A DNA stretch of 35,200 nt from Pseudohongiella sp. (GTDB taxonomy: Bacteria > Pseudomonadota > Gammaproteobacteria > Pseudomonadales > Pseudohongiellaceae): NCBI GenBank assembly GCA_013204155.1, contig JABMOK010000044.1:1-35200 (forward strand), written 5' to 3'. The position numbers and the translations under genes were made by a program. The number at the start of each line of letters is the position of its first letter. The first letter of the stretch is position 1. Below are positions 16,358-24,160 of this stretch, piece after piece. The notes beneath the pieces are model-generated. The model was not told where the DNA came from. It did not search any database and saw nothing but the letters and a program-made list of their open reading frames with translations.

Positions 16358-16417
16358 GAGTTATAAACCGATAAGAACTATAAACCGATAAAAACTATAA
16401 ACCGATAAGAGTTATAG
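16341..16417. repeat. Tandem repeat, 4.5 x 17 bases, spanning a stop codon
   Basis: Units at 16341-16357, 16358-16374, 16375-16391 and 16392-16408 share the form GAGTTATAAACCGATAA with few changes, and a partial unit follows. The first unit holds the final codons and the stop TAA of the upstream gene. Each unit has two TAA triplets and the period of 17 shifts the frame, so all frames are closed. Confidence 0.93.
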
Positions 16418-16698
16418 ACAGGGAATTAGAAATAGTGAGAAGTTAGAGAGCGCTTGTCGACATCAGCCCTGCAAAGCCAGCCTGTTGACAGCAATTAACT
16501 CTCTCATCCACCGGTGCTTTGCCGTAACGGTTTGGTAAAGTGATTCCCCCCGTCCTCAAGGATTCTCTAACTGCCCGCGGCCTGTTCATGCGGTAGGATT
16601 GCCGTTGTTTGCCTACTGTTGATAATTAATTCCCTGGGCTCTGAGAAAAGCGGAATACCTGCACAGTAGCAAGCAGATTTGAGGTCTAACAGTAGCCG
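16358..16698. other. Convergent intergenic gap with the repeat tail
   Basis: Beyond the 17-base repeat (to 16417) these 341 bases lie between the ends of two convergent genes. I see no gene, no strong terminator and no RNA fold in 16418-16698. Confidence 0.45.
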
Positions 16699-18267
16699 TT
16701 AGTCTTTGTCTTTCAGTTCGATCGCTCGAATCTCGGTAATCGGAATGGTCTGAATGTTTTTAAATTTTTCAGTATTCTGATGATAATCCTCCATGATGCT
16801 ACCGATGCTGGCATAGGTATCCGTCACAAAAACAGTCTCTTCATCTCGCGTCTTGCGAGTAATGCCGAAGCTGATCTTTCCTCGTATAGGCTGTGGTATT
16901 TGGTTTAGCATATTTTTGGTAGCCCATATTGAGCCGTTCCTGGCAAAATCACTGATTCTAGAGGCGTAGTTTATCGTGTCGCCAAGCAGGGTGAATTCGA
17001 CATGATCGCCGGCGTGATAACTGCCGAACCATTCCTGACCTTCGTTTAAGCCAATATTAAGAAAAATGTCGCTGAACCAGCCTTTGCGTGACTGCCACTG
17101 CCGGGTGATATCTTTCATCATCTGCTTCAGCTCCAGCGCACACTCAATCGCATTCTGTTTGTAATCGCAGTCCGGTTGAGGGAAGAAGTAGTAAACCATG
17201 CCATCACCGGCATGTTTGCCATAAGTGCCGTAGTACTTTCTGAAGATAGGTGCACTTGCCTGCCAGATGTCATTGATTAGATCGAAATACTCTTCCGCCG
17301 GAAGTTCCGAGCAAATTTTAATTGAGTTCTGTACATCGGCAACCATAACCGTGACGTCTGTCAGATAGGGCTTGCGCTTGTTAAGTAACTCATGAATGAC
17401 CCGGTTACGTTTACTGAGAAATTCCAGCAGAAAGTCATTGTGCAAAACTACTGGAGAATAGGTGAAGAAAATACCTTCTCGGTAAAAGCTGACATACAGG
17501 TCATGAGGAGCCAGAACGCCATCGTCACCAACCAGCATGGTAGGAAAGTGAACCATAGGCTCTTTGCCTAGAGGCTCCACGAGGGCATAGAGCAGTTCGA
17601 GCACTGAAAGCTCATCGGCATTCAGGTCGGAGTAAATCTTGATAAGTGCTTGCTGGCTTAGGCGTTTCTTGGCCGCCGCGAGATGGGGTTTTAACAATTC
17701 CATTAGCTGCTCTGGATTTTTGCCAGCGGCTGTACCAAACAGGAGCTTGATCAGGTTACGAGATCCTAGATCGTTTGGAAGGTCGCTGCCGATGTCGAAA
17801 AATGAGTCCTCCGCCTTTTTATTCCACCAAATTAGTTCCAGGTTGTTGTTGACCAAATACGTGGGACCAGGCAACTCGTCTATGGAACTGTCTAAAGTGA
17901 ACTTGGAAGTAGCCATGTCGGGTTGCAAAGAACGGGTGGGCGATCTGTGCCGACCTGCCGAGGGAACATCTTTCTGCAATTCTTCGCCGGAAACCGGAGT
18001 GGGGGTGCTTGTCTTTGATTTTGCAGTCACTCGCTTGTCTCCTATCTCTTTCGCTATTTGTGCCATGGTCAGACCCTGTTTTTTCATTTGTTTTACGCGA
18101 TTGATACGATCGATGGCCTCGTCCTCGAAATAACCCAGACGAGTGGCTCGGCCTTCATTGTCAGAAGTCTTCACAATCGGGCTGGGGAGGATGCCCAGAG
18201 CCACGTAGTTGTTTAGCGTTGCTCTGGAGATGCCGGTCATTTCGATAAGCTGTTTGCTGTTTAACAT
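16699..18267 (-). CDS. MerR-type HTH / MmyB-like domain / adenylate cyclase fusion
   Basis: Three regions are visible. Residues 1 to about 78 form a MerR-type helix-turn-helix (TGISRATLNNYV, then the wing and QGLTMAQIAKEIG). After a polar linker, about 131-290 resemble the MmyB-type PAS-like ligand-binding domain (GPTYLVNNNLELIWWNKKAE, RNLIKLLFG). Residues about 303-490 are a class III nucleotide cyclase. Metal-binding Asp311 (MVADVQNS) and Asp355 (KHAGDGM), adenine-specifying Lys351 and Asp430, and transition-state Asn433 and Arg437 (GDTINYASR) are all present. The protein should make cAMP from ATP and bind DNA, so it may act as a ligand-gated transcription factor and an enzyme together. No membrane segment is seen. 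Its own promoter region carries repeated TAGACAG sites. The ribosome site is weak. Confidence 0.88.
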   Translation of the reverse strand: MLNSKQLIEMTGISRATLNNYVALGILPSPIVKTSDNEGRATRLGYFEDEAIDRINRVKQMKKQGLTMAQIAKEIGDKRVTAKSKTSTPTPVSGEELQKDVPSAGRHRSPTRSLQPDMATSKFTLDSSIDELPGPTYLVNNNLELIWWNKKAEDSFFDIGSDLPNDLGSRNLIKLLFGTAAGKNPEQLMELLKPHLAAAKKRLSQQALIKIYSDLNADELSVLELLYALVEPLGKEPMVHFPTMLVGDDGVLAPHDLYVSFYREGIFFTYSPVVLHNDFLLEFLSKRNRVIHELLNKRKPYLTDVTVMVADVQNSIKICSELPAEEYFDLINDIWQASAPIFRKYYGTYGKHAGDGMVYYFFPQPDCDYKQNAIECALELKQMMKDITRQWQSRKGWFSDIFLNIGLNEGQEWFGSYHAGDHVEFTLLGDTINYASRISDFARNGSIWATKNMLNQIPQPIRGKISFGITRKTRDEETVFVTDTYASIGSIMEDYHQNTEKFKNIQTIPITEIRAIELKDKD

Positions 18268-18342
18268 GTTTGTTCAGGCCGTAGTCGTGAGTTATCAGTT
18301 GGTTACCAGGCGTGTAGAGGAGGCCCCAGCAACTAGATAGAC

Positions 18343-18372
18343 AGTATAAATAGACAGCTTAGGTATTGTCAA
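18343..18372 (-). promoter_or_regulatory. Sigma-70 promoter of the MerR-cyclase gene
   Basis: On the minus strand TTGACA (18372-18367, full consensus) is separated by 18 bases from TATACT (18348-18343). The start codon is at 18267, so the leader is about 70 bases. The spacer contains one TAGACAG site and the -10 element overlaps another. Confidence 0.65.
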
Positions 18373-18381
18373 CTGTATAAT
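18351..18381 (+). promoter_or_regulatory. Possible long-spacer promoter toward glpE
   Basis: TAGACA (18351-18356) and TATAAT (18376-18381) are spaced by 19 bases on the plus strand, the long spacing typical of promoters that MerR proteins activate by twisting the DNA. It would drive glpE at 18512. The -35 is imperfect, so this is a hypothesis. Confidence 0.4.
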
Positions 18382-18511
18382 TAGACAGTATAAGTAAGAG
18401 GTGGGCAGTATAACTGAGAGGCAGGCGGGATACGGGTCTGCTATCATTGGCAGTCATTCCTGCGATCGGCTTAGACAGCTTTGCAGAGGTTAAATAGAGA
18501 GCGGAGACGAG

Positions 18512-18829
18512 GTGAGTATTACGGTGAATTTCAAACGAATAGGTATTACTGAGGCCCGCGCGTTAATAAGCGAAGCCCCGCAAAACGGATTGCAGATTGT
18601 CGATATACGTGATGAGCAATCATTTCAGCAGGCGCATATCGAGTCTGCCAGTCATCTCGATAACGGTAATATTGAGGAATTTATCGCGAGCGCTGCCGTA
18701 GACAAGCCGCTGTTGATTTATTGTTATCACGGGAATATGAGTCAGGGTGCCGCCGCTTATTTTGCAGAACAGGGATTTACCGAGTCTTATAGCCTGGATG
18801 GTGGATTTGAGGCTTGGCAGGTCGAGTAG
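18512..18829 (+). CDS. glpE: Thiosulfate sulfurtransferase GlpE (rhodanese)
   Basis: A single-domain rhodanese of 105 residues that moves sulfane sulfur from thiosulfate to cyanide or a thiol acceptor such as thioredoxin, in the cytosol. The catalytic Cys71 lies in the six-residue active-site loop CYHGNMSQ, very close to E. coli GlpE (Cys65, CYHGNSS). The short length and lack of a second domain also fit GlpE. The start is GTG with GGAGACGAG just before it. It faces away from the MerR-cyclase gene and shares its regulatory region, which makes a joint control plausible. No glp genes are near. Confidence 0.92.
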   Translation: MSITVNFKRIGITEARALISEAPQNGLQIVDIRDEQSFQQAHIESASHLDNGNIEEFIASAAVDKPLLIYCYHGNMSQGAAAYFAEQGFTESYSLDGGFEAWQVE

Positions 18830-18894
18830 TTGCCAGACGGTGAAGAAAACAGGGATAGTTGATAAAAGGGGTCTGGATGTTGGATTTGTTGACG

Positions 18895-19326
18895 TCACTC
18901 GCTCTGGGAGTTCTCCAGGTCTTTTTTCTCAAATATCCGCTTGGCGCTCATCACGGTGACCATATAGATCAGCGTGAGCATTGCCCAGGCAAATACCTCA
19001 AGCGACCAGAGTTGGTGAGAATCCACCGAAATCAACTTCGCTATAATAATCATCCCCACCCATATAAGCAGCACCAGCAAAGGCAATGCCGCCACCAGAC
19101 GCCATTGGCCTGTCCAAGCCCTGAGTGCCGAAATGGGCAATACAGCACTTGCAGCCGCCACCGCAAGCACAATAACCGCGATTAGCAGGTTCCATACCCA
19201 GGCGAAGTCTGTCTCTTCTCCAGGCAGATTAGTGGTGGCGGCAAGTACGGGTTCGGGGCCGAATAAGGCAAGCAGGAGTACGCTCAAGCCTAATAGCGTC
19301 GGATGCTGGAGGAAATGCCGGGTCAT
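18895..19326 (-). CDS. Small membrane protein of unknown function
   Basis: No named family recognised. The 143-residue product begins with a signal-like hydrophobic segment (about 9-29, ending VLAA), then has three more predicted membrane helices (about 41-66, 75-97 and 105-127) and a charged cytoplasmic tail. Trp and small residues are frequent in the helices. It lies convergent to glpE with a 65-base gap. There is nothing catalytic visible. It might be a small subunit of a membrane complex, but no neighbour supports that. Confidence 0.65.
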   Translation of the reverse strand: MTRHFLQHPTLLGLSVLLLALFGPEPVLAATTNLPGEETDFAWVWNLLIAVIVLAVAAASAVLPISALRAWTGQWRLVAALPLLVLLIWVGMIIIAKLISVDSHQLWSLEVFAWAMLTLIYMVTVMSAKRIFEKKDLENSQSE

Positions 19327-19702
19327 ATGCTTGAATTCTCGCTATACGTCAGGATGCAGGGTCGCGTCTACGGAGGCACGATTAAAGCAAAGCCAAGCGG
19401 CTACGGAAAGCGTTGATTTAATCAGAGGCAGGTAATTCTTGAACCATGGCCGCGACTTACTCCGTTCTCAACGGGCCGGGCCGATATGGCAAGTGGCAGG
19501 CGACAACGGGGTGCCGCCGTTGGGGGAGGGTATCGCTGTTGTTCAGCCCACTTTTGTTCAGAGCACTTCTGTTCAGAGCACTTCTGTTCAGAGCACTTCT
19601 GTTCAGAGTACTTGGCTAATGCCGAGTCGCTGTTAATTTTACGCGCCGAATTCTAATCGGGCGGCGGCTAGCGCATACTATTGAATCTGGCGCGCGACCG
19701 AC
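19327..19702. other. Intergenic gap of 376 bases with a repeat array
   Basis: This gap lies between the start of the 18895-19326 gene and the end of the TPR gene. Its main content is the 15-base tandem array at 19541-19615. A short plus-strand frame (19439-19636) crosses the array and repeats the residues VQSTS, but it lacks a ribosome site and coding character outside the array. No other gene was recognised. Confidence 0.5.
19541..19615. repeat. Tandem repeat, 5 x 15 bases
   Basis: GTTCAGAGCACTTCT is repeated exactly at 19556-19570, 19571-19585 and 19586-19600. Diverged copies flank it at 19541-19555 and 19601-19615. Identical central units suggest recent expansion. There are no unique spacers, so it is not a CRISPR. 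Confidence 0.95.
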
Positions 19703-21316
19703 TTAGAGCTTGCTGTCTGGAATCCAGATATCGGCATAGGTAGTTGCCTCGTATAAATCTCTGTCGATTAGCGGATCGGATTCTCCTTTCTTCAGTAGCG
19801 CTTGTTGTACGCCGTAAAGCGACCAAATATTATGCGGGTGATCTTGCAAATCTGTGCGATAGACTTCAAGCGCATTATCATAGGCGCCGAGTTGCATATA
19901 GGCAGCACCTAACCAATGGCGCGGAGAAAATGGTAGCGGCTCGGGTTCGTCATAATTGAGGCTATCGTAGTAATCTGTGGCTAGCCGAAAAGCCGCCGCC
20001 GCCGCTTCCATATTTCCTTCTGACCAGGCGATCTCGCCTTCCAATATGCCAGCCAATGTTCCTACGATATTTTTACCGTCGTGAAATCGGAACCGGGCGG
20101 TAGTGGTTTCAGTCAATTGTTTGAGTTCCAGCATCGCCTGCTTGGCTTTCTCTGTATCGCCTGTTTTTAATGCGGCGTAGCCTTGTGAGAAATCGAACAT
20201 GCTGAGATTGACTTCGCCATTAGGAGCCTCGGTAATATCCAGCACTTCATCGAAGCGCCCAAAGCGCACTAATACCATTGCATGCATACCGGTACTATTA
20301 TTGAGTTTTGCTAAATCTTTCGCGGCCTGAATTGCGGCAGCGCTTTCTCCGCCCATGCTGGCAGCGTAAAACAGCATGGTCAAATTATGTGTCGGATAAA
20401 TAGCGAAGCCTTCACCAATGGCGGCTTTCTGGTCTGATTGCCAGGCCAGGATGTTGGCGCGCACAGCATCGTGCCACAAACCCATTTCGTTCCAGGTATG
20501 GCTGGGCATGTGATTGATATGGCTGGCTCCGGGAATTGACGAGCCAAGATAACGCGCACAAGGAGCAGCTAACTCAGGCGTCGCCGTAGATTCGGTTGCA
20601 TGCACCAGCAGGTGGCATGAGCCAGGGTGCCGGATGTCTTTTTCTAGCACACGCAGCAATGCCGCATGCAGTCGAATGACATTCGGATCATCCAGATCTC
20701 TGTAGCCTCGACGTTCTTCCATCAGGAAGAGTGAGTCCGCGTACAAAGTGCCGATGTCTAAATCATCAGGGTATTTTTCCGACAAGTCTCGCATCGCATC
20801 GGAATAGGCCTGGTCTTGAACGCGTCGAGTTTCGGGATGGAAATCCTCAACATAGCGTGGCTGTAAAGCGCGAATCATGTCGGCTTCTCTTGGGCTGGCA
20901 GACTGTATCCTGGCTAAAGCTTGTTGTTCGGCGTAATAGGCCCTGGGCGCCTCGCCCGTTGTCATCGCGCCATTGAGATACGAGCCCCAACTCCACGCCT
21001 CACCCCAATAGCAGATGGCACAATCAGGATCGGCAAAATGTGCGGCTTGAAATGAACGGGCGGCTTCGTCCTTTGCGTAGGAATACATCAATTGAAAGCC
21101 TTGATCGAAATAAGCCTGTGCCAAGGCATTGTCCGAGGAAATAGGAAAATGAAAGTCACCCATTGAGCTATCAAATAAGGCCATGGGTTGGTTAAAGGAA
21201 TCGGGATACTCAATATCCTGCGCGAGCACGGAAATAGATAGCACGGAAATAGATAGCGCGAGGGCGGAAATCAAGACAGCAAACTTCACACTGATACTGC
21301 TAAAAAGACGTTTCAT
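19703..21316 (-). CDS. Exported TPR-repeat protein
   Basis: A Sec signal peptide (to about residue 32, ending VLAQ) is followed by helical repeats of TPR type across most of the 537 residues (for example AYFDQGFQLMYSYAKDEAARSFQAA near residues 68-92, and ELKQLTE, AAAAAFRLATDYY and GAYDNALEVYRTDLQDHP nearer the C-terminus). A CxxC pair sits in DPDCAICYWG (Cys99 and Cys102), and a His-rich SHINHMPSHTW stretch is near residue 270. This combination is known from uncharacterised exported proteins; a metal or disulfide role is possible. AAGG precedes the ATG. It lies 71 bases behind the exported epoxide hydrolase on the same strand, so the two are probably co-transcribed. A 15-base duplication lengthens its signal peptide. 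Confidence 0.82.
   Translation of the reverse strand: MKRLFSSISVKFAVLISALALSISVLSISVLAQDIEYPDSFNQPMALFDSSMGDFHFPISSDNALAQAYFDQGFQLMYSYAKDEAARSFQAAHFADPDCAICYWGEAWSWGSYLNGAMTTGEAPRAYYAEQQALARIQSASPREADMIRALQPRYVEDFHPETRRVQDQAYSDAMRDLSEKYPDDLDIGTLYADSLFLMEERRGYRDLDDPNVIRLHAALLRVLEKDIRHPGSCHLLVHATESTATPELAAPCARYLGSSIPGASHINHMPSHTWNEMGLWHDAVRANILAWQSDQKAAIGEGFAIYPTHNLTMLFYAASMGGESAAAIQAAKDLAKLNNSTGMHAMVLVRFGRFDEVLDITEAPNGEVNLSMFDFSQGYAALKTGDTEKAKQAMLELKQLTETTTARFRFHDGKNIVGTLAGILEGEIAWSEGNMEAAAAAFRLATDYYDSLNYDEPEPLPFSPRHWLGAAYMQLGAYDNALEVYRTDLQDHPHNIWSLYGVQQALLKKGESDPLIDRDLYEATTYADIWIPDSKL
21225..21254. repeat. 15-base tandem duplication in a signal peptide
   Basis: AGCACGGAAATAGAT occurs at 21225-21239 and again at 21240-21254. 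In the TPR gene (minus strand) this doubles five residues of the signal peptide (SISVLSISVL). A second signal peptide in the window, in the cupin gene, has the same kind of change. Confidence 0.95.
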
Positions 21317-21387
21317 GATAGTTACCTTAATTTTTAAACGGCTTGATGCTTTTCATAGTTAACGGATCACGCGTAACGGGATCGCGA

Positions 21388-22800
21388 TTAATTGTCCCGC
21401 AGTAAACGGAAAAAGGCGTTCAGTTCACCCAGGTAGAGTTGCGGCTGCTCTACGGCGGCAAAATGTCCACCCTTGGGCATTAAAGTATAGCGGCGCAAGT
21501 CATAGGCGGCATCGACCCATGACTTGGGGGTGATGAATATTTCCGCCGGGAATACGGCAGCACCGGTTGGGACATCGATATAGCCCATGGGCTTTTCTGC
21601 GGCTGTATTCCGGTTCTCATAATAGATACGGGTCGATGAGGTGATGGTTTCGGTAAACCAGTAAATTGAAATATTGGTCAGTAGTTCGTCCTTGCTGATG
21701 TGCTCATCCAGGTCACCATCGGCTCCCTGGGGCATGTCAGTCCAGCCGTGGAATTTCTCCGTAATCCAGGCGGCCAATCCCGCAGGCGAATCATTTAATC
21801 CCACGCCCAGACTCTGTGGCTTGGTACCCTGAATCTGCTGATAAGCCACTTCGTTTAGCATGTAAGCCTGGCGCGCTGTGCGCAGATTATTTTCTTCCTC
21901 GGTGACGGCATCGCGCTGCGCTTCATCGGCAGGAGGTCCGGCCAGCACCATGTTCGAATGCAGGCCGATCAATCTATCGGGGTAATGGTTGGCAATATGG
22001 CGATTTATGATGGCACCCCAATCCCCGCCGGCAATGGCGTAGCGCTCGTAGCCAAGCCGTTCCATCAGGGCGGCCAGTACATGGGCAATTTTCTCAGGGC
22101 TATAACCGCGCTGATCGGGTATTCCGGAAAAGCCAAATCCGGGCAGAGAAGGGGCAATCACATGATAAGAATCAGTCGGGTCCCCACCATAGGCAGCGGG
22201 GTCTGTTAGCGGTCCGATGATGTTGGTGAATTCACTAATCGAACCGGGCCAACCATGGACCATCAGTAATGGAATAGCATTCGGGTTATCTGAACGCTGA
22301 TGAATAAAATGCATTTCCAGGCCATCAATTTCAGTCTTGAATTGATCGGCTTGATTTAATCGGGCTTCTTGCTCTCGCCAGTCGAAATCATTCTGCCAAT
22401 AGTCAAGCAGCTCCGCGAGGTAACTGGAGTCGGTTCCGTAATCCCAATGGGTGCCTGGAATCTGATCTGGCATTCGCCTGCGCTGCAGTCGTTGTTTTAA
22501 ATCGTTTATCGATGCTTCGGGTATAGATATTTCAAAGGGAGTTATGGGCGCGTTATTGTTCGCTAGTTTGCTGTTGTCAGTCATGGCATCACTTTTAGAG
22601 GGGGTTGCTGTGCGGGGTAAATTTGCAGGATTACTATTTGTGCCAGGCCGGTTTGCCGAGCCGCTGTCTGCAATTGGCGTGAGGTCGGCAAGTTGAGCAT
22701 CAGCGCTTGCCAGACCCAGACTCGAGAGCAAGCACACTCCAAGTAGACGAAGCAAAAAACCGCTTAATGATTTTTTTCTTGCTGCAATTTTTGTCGACAT
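21388..22800 (-). CDS. Exported epoxide hydrolase (EHN family)
   Basis: This is an alpha/beta-hydrolase-fold epoxide hydrolase that opens epoxides through a covalent ester. After a signal-like N-terminus (to about residue 35) and a long polar linker rich in Pro, Ser and Asn, the epoxide hydrolase N-terminal domain begins near residue 85 (PFEISIP). The core has HGWPGS (182-187), nucleophile Asp260 in GGDWGA, and the general base His446 in PKGGHFAAVEQP. Similar enzymes without the export leader are usually about 380-400 residues, so the extra 70-85 residues are export signal and linker. GAGG precedes the ATG. It heads a probable two-gene unit with the TPR protein. The native substrate is unknown. 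Confidence 0.9.
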   Translation of the reverse strand: MSTKIAARKKSLSGFLLRLLGVCLLSSLGLASADAQLADLTPIADSGSANRPGTNSNPANLPRTATPSKSDAMTDNSKLANNNAPITPFEISIPEASINDLKQRLQRRRMPDQIPGTHWDYGTDSSYLAELLDYWQNDFDWREQEARLNQADQFKTEIDGLEMHFIHQRSDNPNAIPLLMVHGWPGSISEFTNIIGPLTDPAAYGGDPTDSYHVIAPSLPGFGFSGIPDQRGYSPEKIAHVLAALMERLGYERYAIAGGDWGAIINRHIANHYPDRLIGLHSNMVLAGPPADEAQRDAVTEEENNLRTARQAYMLNEVAYQQIQGTKPQSLGVGLNDSPAGLAAWITEKFHGWTDMPQGADGDLDEHISKDELLTNISIYWFTETITSSTRIYYENRNTAAEKPMGYIDVPTGAAVFPAEIFITPKSWVDAAYDLRRYTLMPKGGHFAAVEQPQLYLGELNAFFRLLRDN

Positions 22801-22864
22801 AGTTGACCTCGGTTGTTGTTGGCTTCAATAGAGTTTGAGCCTAATAAATTTTAGAGTAAACGTG

Positions 22865-24031
22865 TTACCAGTGGGACAATACCTTGCTAATAATTTCCAA
22901 GGCTGAATCCAGTTCTGCGCGGGAAACATTGAGAGCAGGTAATAGACGGATACTGTTTCCTCCGGCTTTTACCACCAACAGTTTTTCATTCTGCAGGCGT
23001 GCAATCAGTTCGCTCGCTTCTATTTTACACGCCAGTCCTAACATCAGACCGGTGCCGCTGACTGATTTTAGAAGCGCACTGTGATTACTCACCAGTGTCT
23101 GCAGCTGTGCTTTAAGGTAGTCACCGGATGTTCTGACATTTTTCAGAAAATTCTCATCGGATACCTGTTCGATGACCGCGTTTCCAACCGCCATAGCCAG
23201 CGGGTTTCCACCAAAGGTGCTGCCATGAGTGCCAGCGGACAAGGCCGAGGCTAATTCTTCCGTCGCCAGACAGGCACCGATAGGAAAACCACCGCCCAGA
23301 CCTTTCGCTGTCGCCAGAATATCCGGGCTTATGCCAAATTGCTGATACGCATACAAGCTTCCAGTCCTGGCAACGCCGCATTGCACCTCATCGAACATGA
23401 GCAGTAAATCATGACGAGTGCATAAATCCTTCACCGCTTTAAGGTAACTCTGTTCTACGACACGGATGCCTCCTTCGCCCTGAACCGGCTCCAGTATCAC
23501 GGCCGCGGTATTTTCGCCGATTTGACCTTCGAGCGACTGGATATTGCCGAATTCGGCCTGATCGAATCCCGCGTCCCCGTGCAAAAAACCTTCGCAGTGA
23601 ACAGGATTGGCCGCCGCCGCAATGGCGGCGAGTGTGCGTCCGTGAAATGAATTGCTTAGGGCTATAATACGATTTCGCTGGCCCTGGCCTTTGTTGTAAA
23701 AGTGACGACGGATCATTTTAAAGCCGCATTCAATGGCCTCGGTACCGGAATTACAAAAGAACACGCGATCGGCAAAGGTATGCTTAACCAATTGCTTTGC
23801 CAGCTTCTCGCTGCCTTCGATACGGTAAAGATTCGAGGTATGCCAAAGTTTGTTCGCTTGTGTGGTCAGTGCATCGATAAGCACAGGGTGACAATGGCCG
23901 AGGCTGTTAACCGCGATGCCCATGGCAAAATCCAGATAAGTTTCGCCGCTGCGGGTGAATAAATAGGATCCCTTGCCGTGATCGAATTCCAATTCAGGGC
24001 TTCCATAGTTTTGCATGAGAGCAGAGGTCAT
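22865..24031 (-). CDS. argD: Acetylornithine aminotransferase ArgD
   Basis: A class III PLP aminotransferase that makes N-acetylornithine in arginine synthesis; relatives also accept succinyl-ornithine or diaminopimelate precursors. The PLP lysine is in ATAKGLGGGFPIG. The typical IAVNSLGHCHP, FFCNSGTEAIE, NSFHGRT and DEVQCGVARTG blocks are all present. The frame is open from an ATG at 24082, but ATG 24031 has GGGAAAG in front and gives 388 residues, the usual length, so I chose it. The gene is divergent from msrA and is not in an arg cluster. The call is good; ArgD and the succinyl-ornithine form cannot be separated by motifs. Confidence 0.92.
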   Translation of the reverse strand: MTSALMQNYGSPELEFDHGKGSYLFTRSGETYLDFAMGIAVNSLGHCHPVLIDALTTQANKLWHTSNLYRIEGSEKLAKQLVKHTFADRVFFCNSGTEAIECGFKMIRRHFYNKGQGQRNRIIALSNSFHGRTLAAIAAAANPVHCEGFLHGDAGFDQAEFGNIQSLEGQIGENTAAVILEPVQGEGGIRVVEQSYLKAVKDLCTRHDLLLMFDEVQCGVARTGSLYAYQQFGISPDILATAKGLGGGFPIGACLATEELASALSAGTHGSTFGGNPLAMAVGNAVIEQVSDENFLKNVRTSGDYLKAQLQTLVSNHSALLKSVSGTGLMLGLACKIEASELIARLQNEKLLVVKAGGNSIRLLPALNVSRAELDSALEIISKVLSHW

Positions 24032-24160
24032 AACACTTTCCCGGGTTATTAATAGCGTGGCGCTTTGCATCGTTGCGTGCATAGAATCCTACGACCTTCT
24101 GCAGGTGCTGTGTAGGAATCATGCGGGGAGAGAGTGTATCATTCAATTTAAATAAAATAG

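Larger units (their letters stand above)
18338..18413. promoter_or_regulatory. Cluster of TAGACAG sites between cyclase and glpE
   Basis: TAGACAG occurs at 18338-18344, 18351-18357 and 18382-18388, and a degenerate GGGCAGTATAA is at 18403-18413. ACTGT (18372-18376) and ACAGT (18385-18389) form an inverted pair. The sites overlap the promoter of the MerR-cyclase gene and lie upstream of glpE, so they are good candidates for operators bound by that MerR protein. This is inference from position and repetition. Confidence 0.55.

Noticed and set aside
16341-16417. Possible CRISPR
   Set aside because: The units are directly joined with no unique spacers, and no cas genes are present.
19439-19636. 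Plus-strand ORF with VQSTS repeats
   Set aside because: The repeat residues come from the 15-base DNA array; there is no ribosome site or coding character elsewhere in the frame.
24101-24160. Possible ArgR box between argD and msrA
   Set aside because: Only partial similarity to the arginine box was seen and no clean pair of boxes could be drawn.
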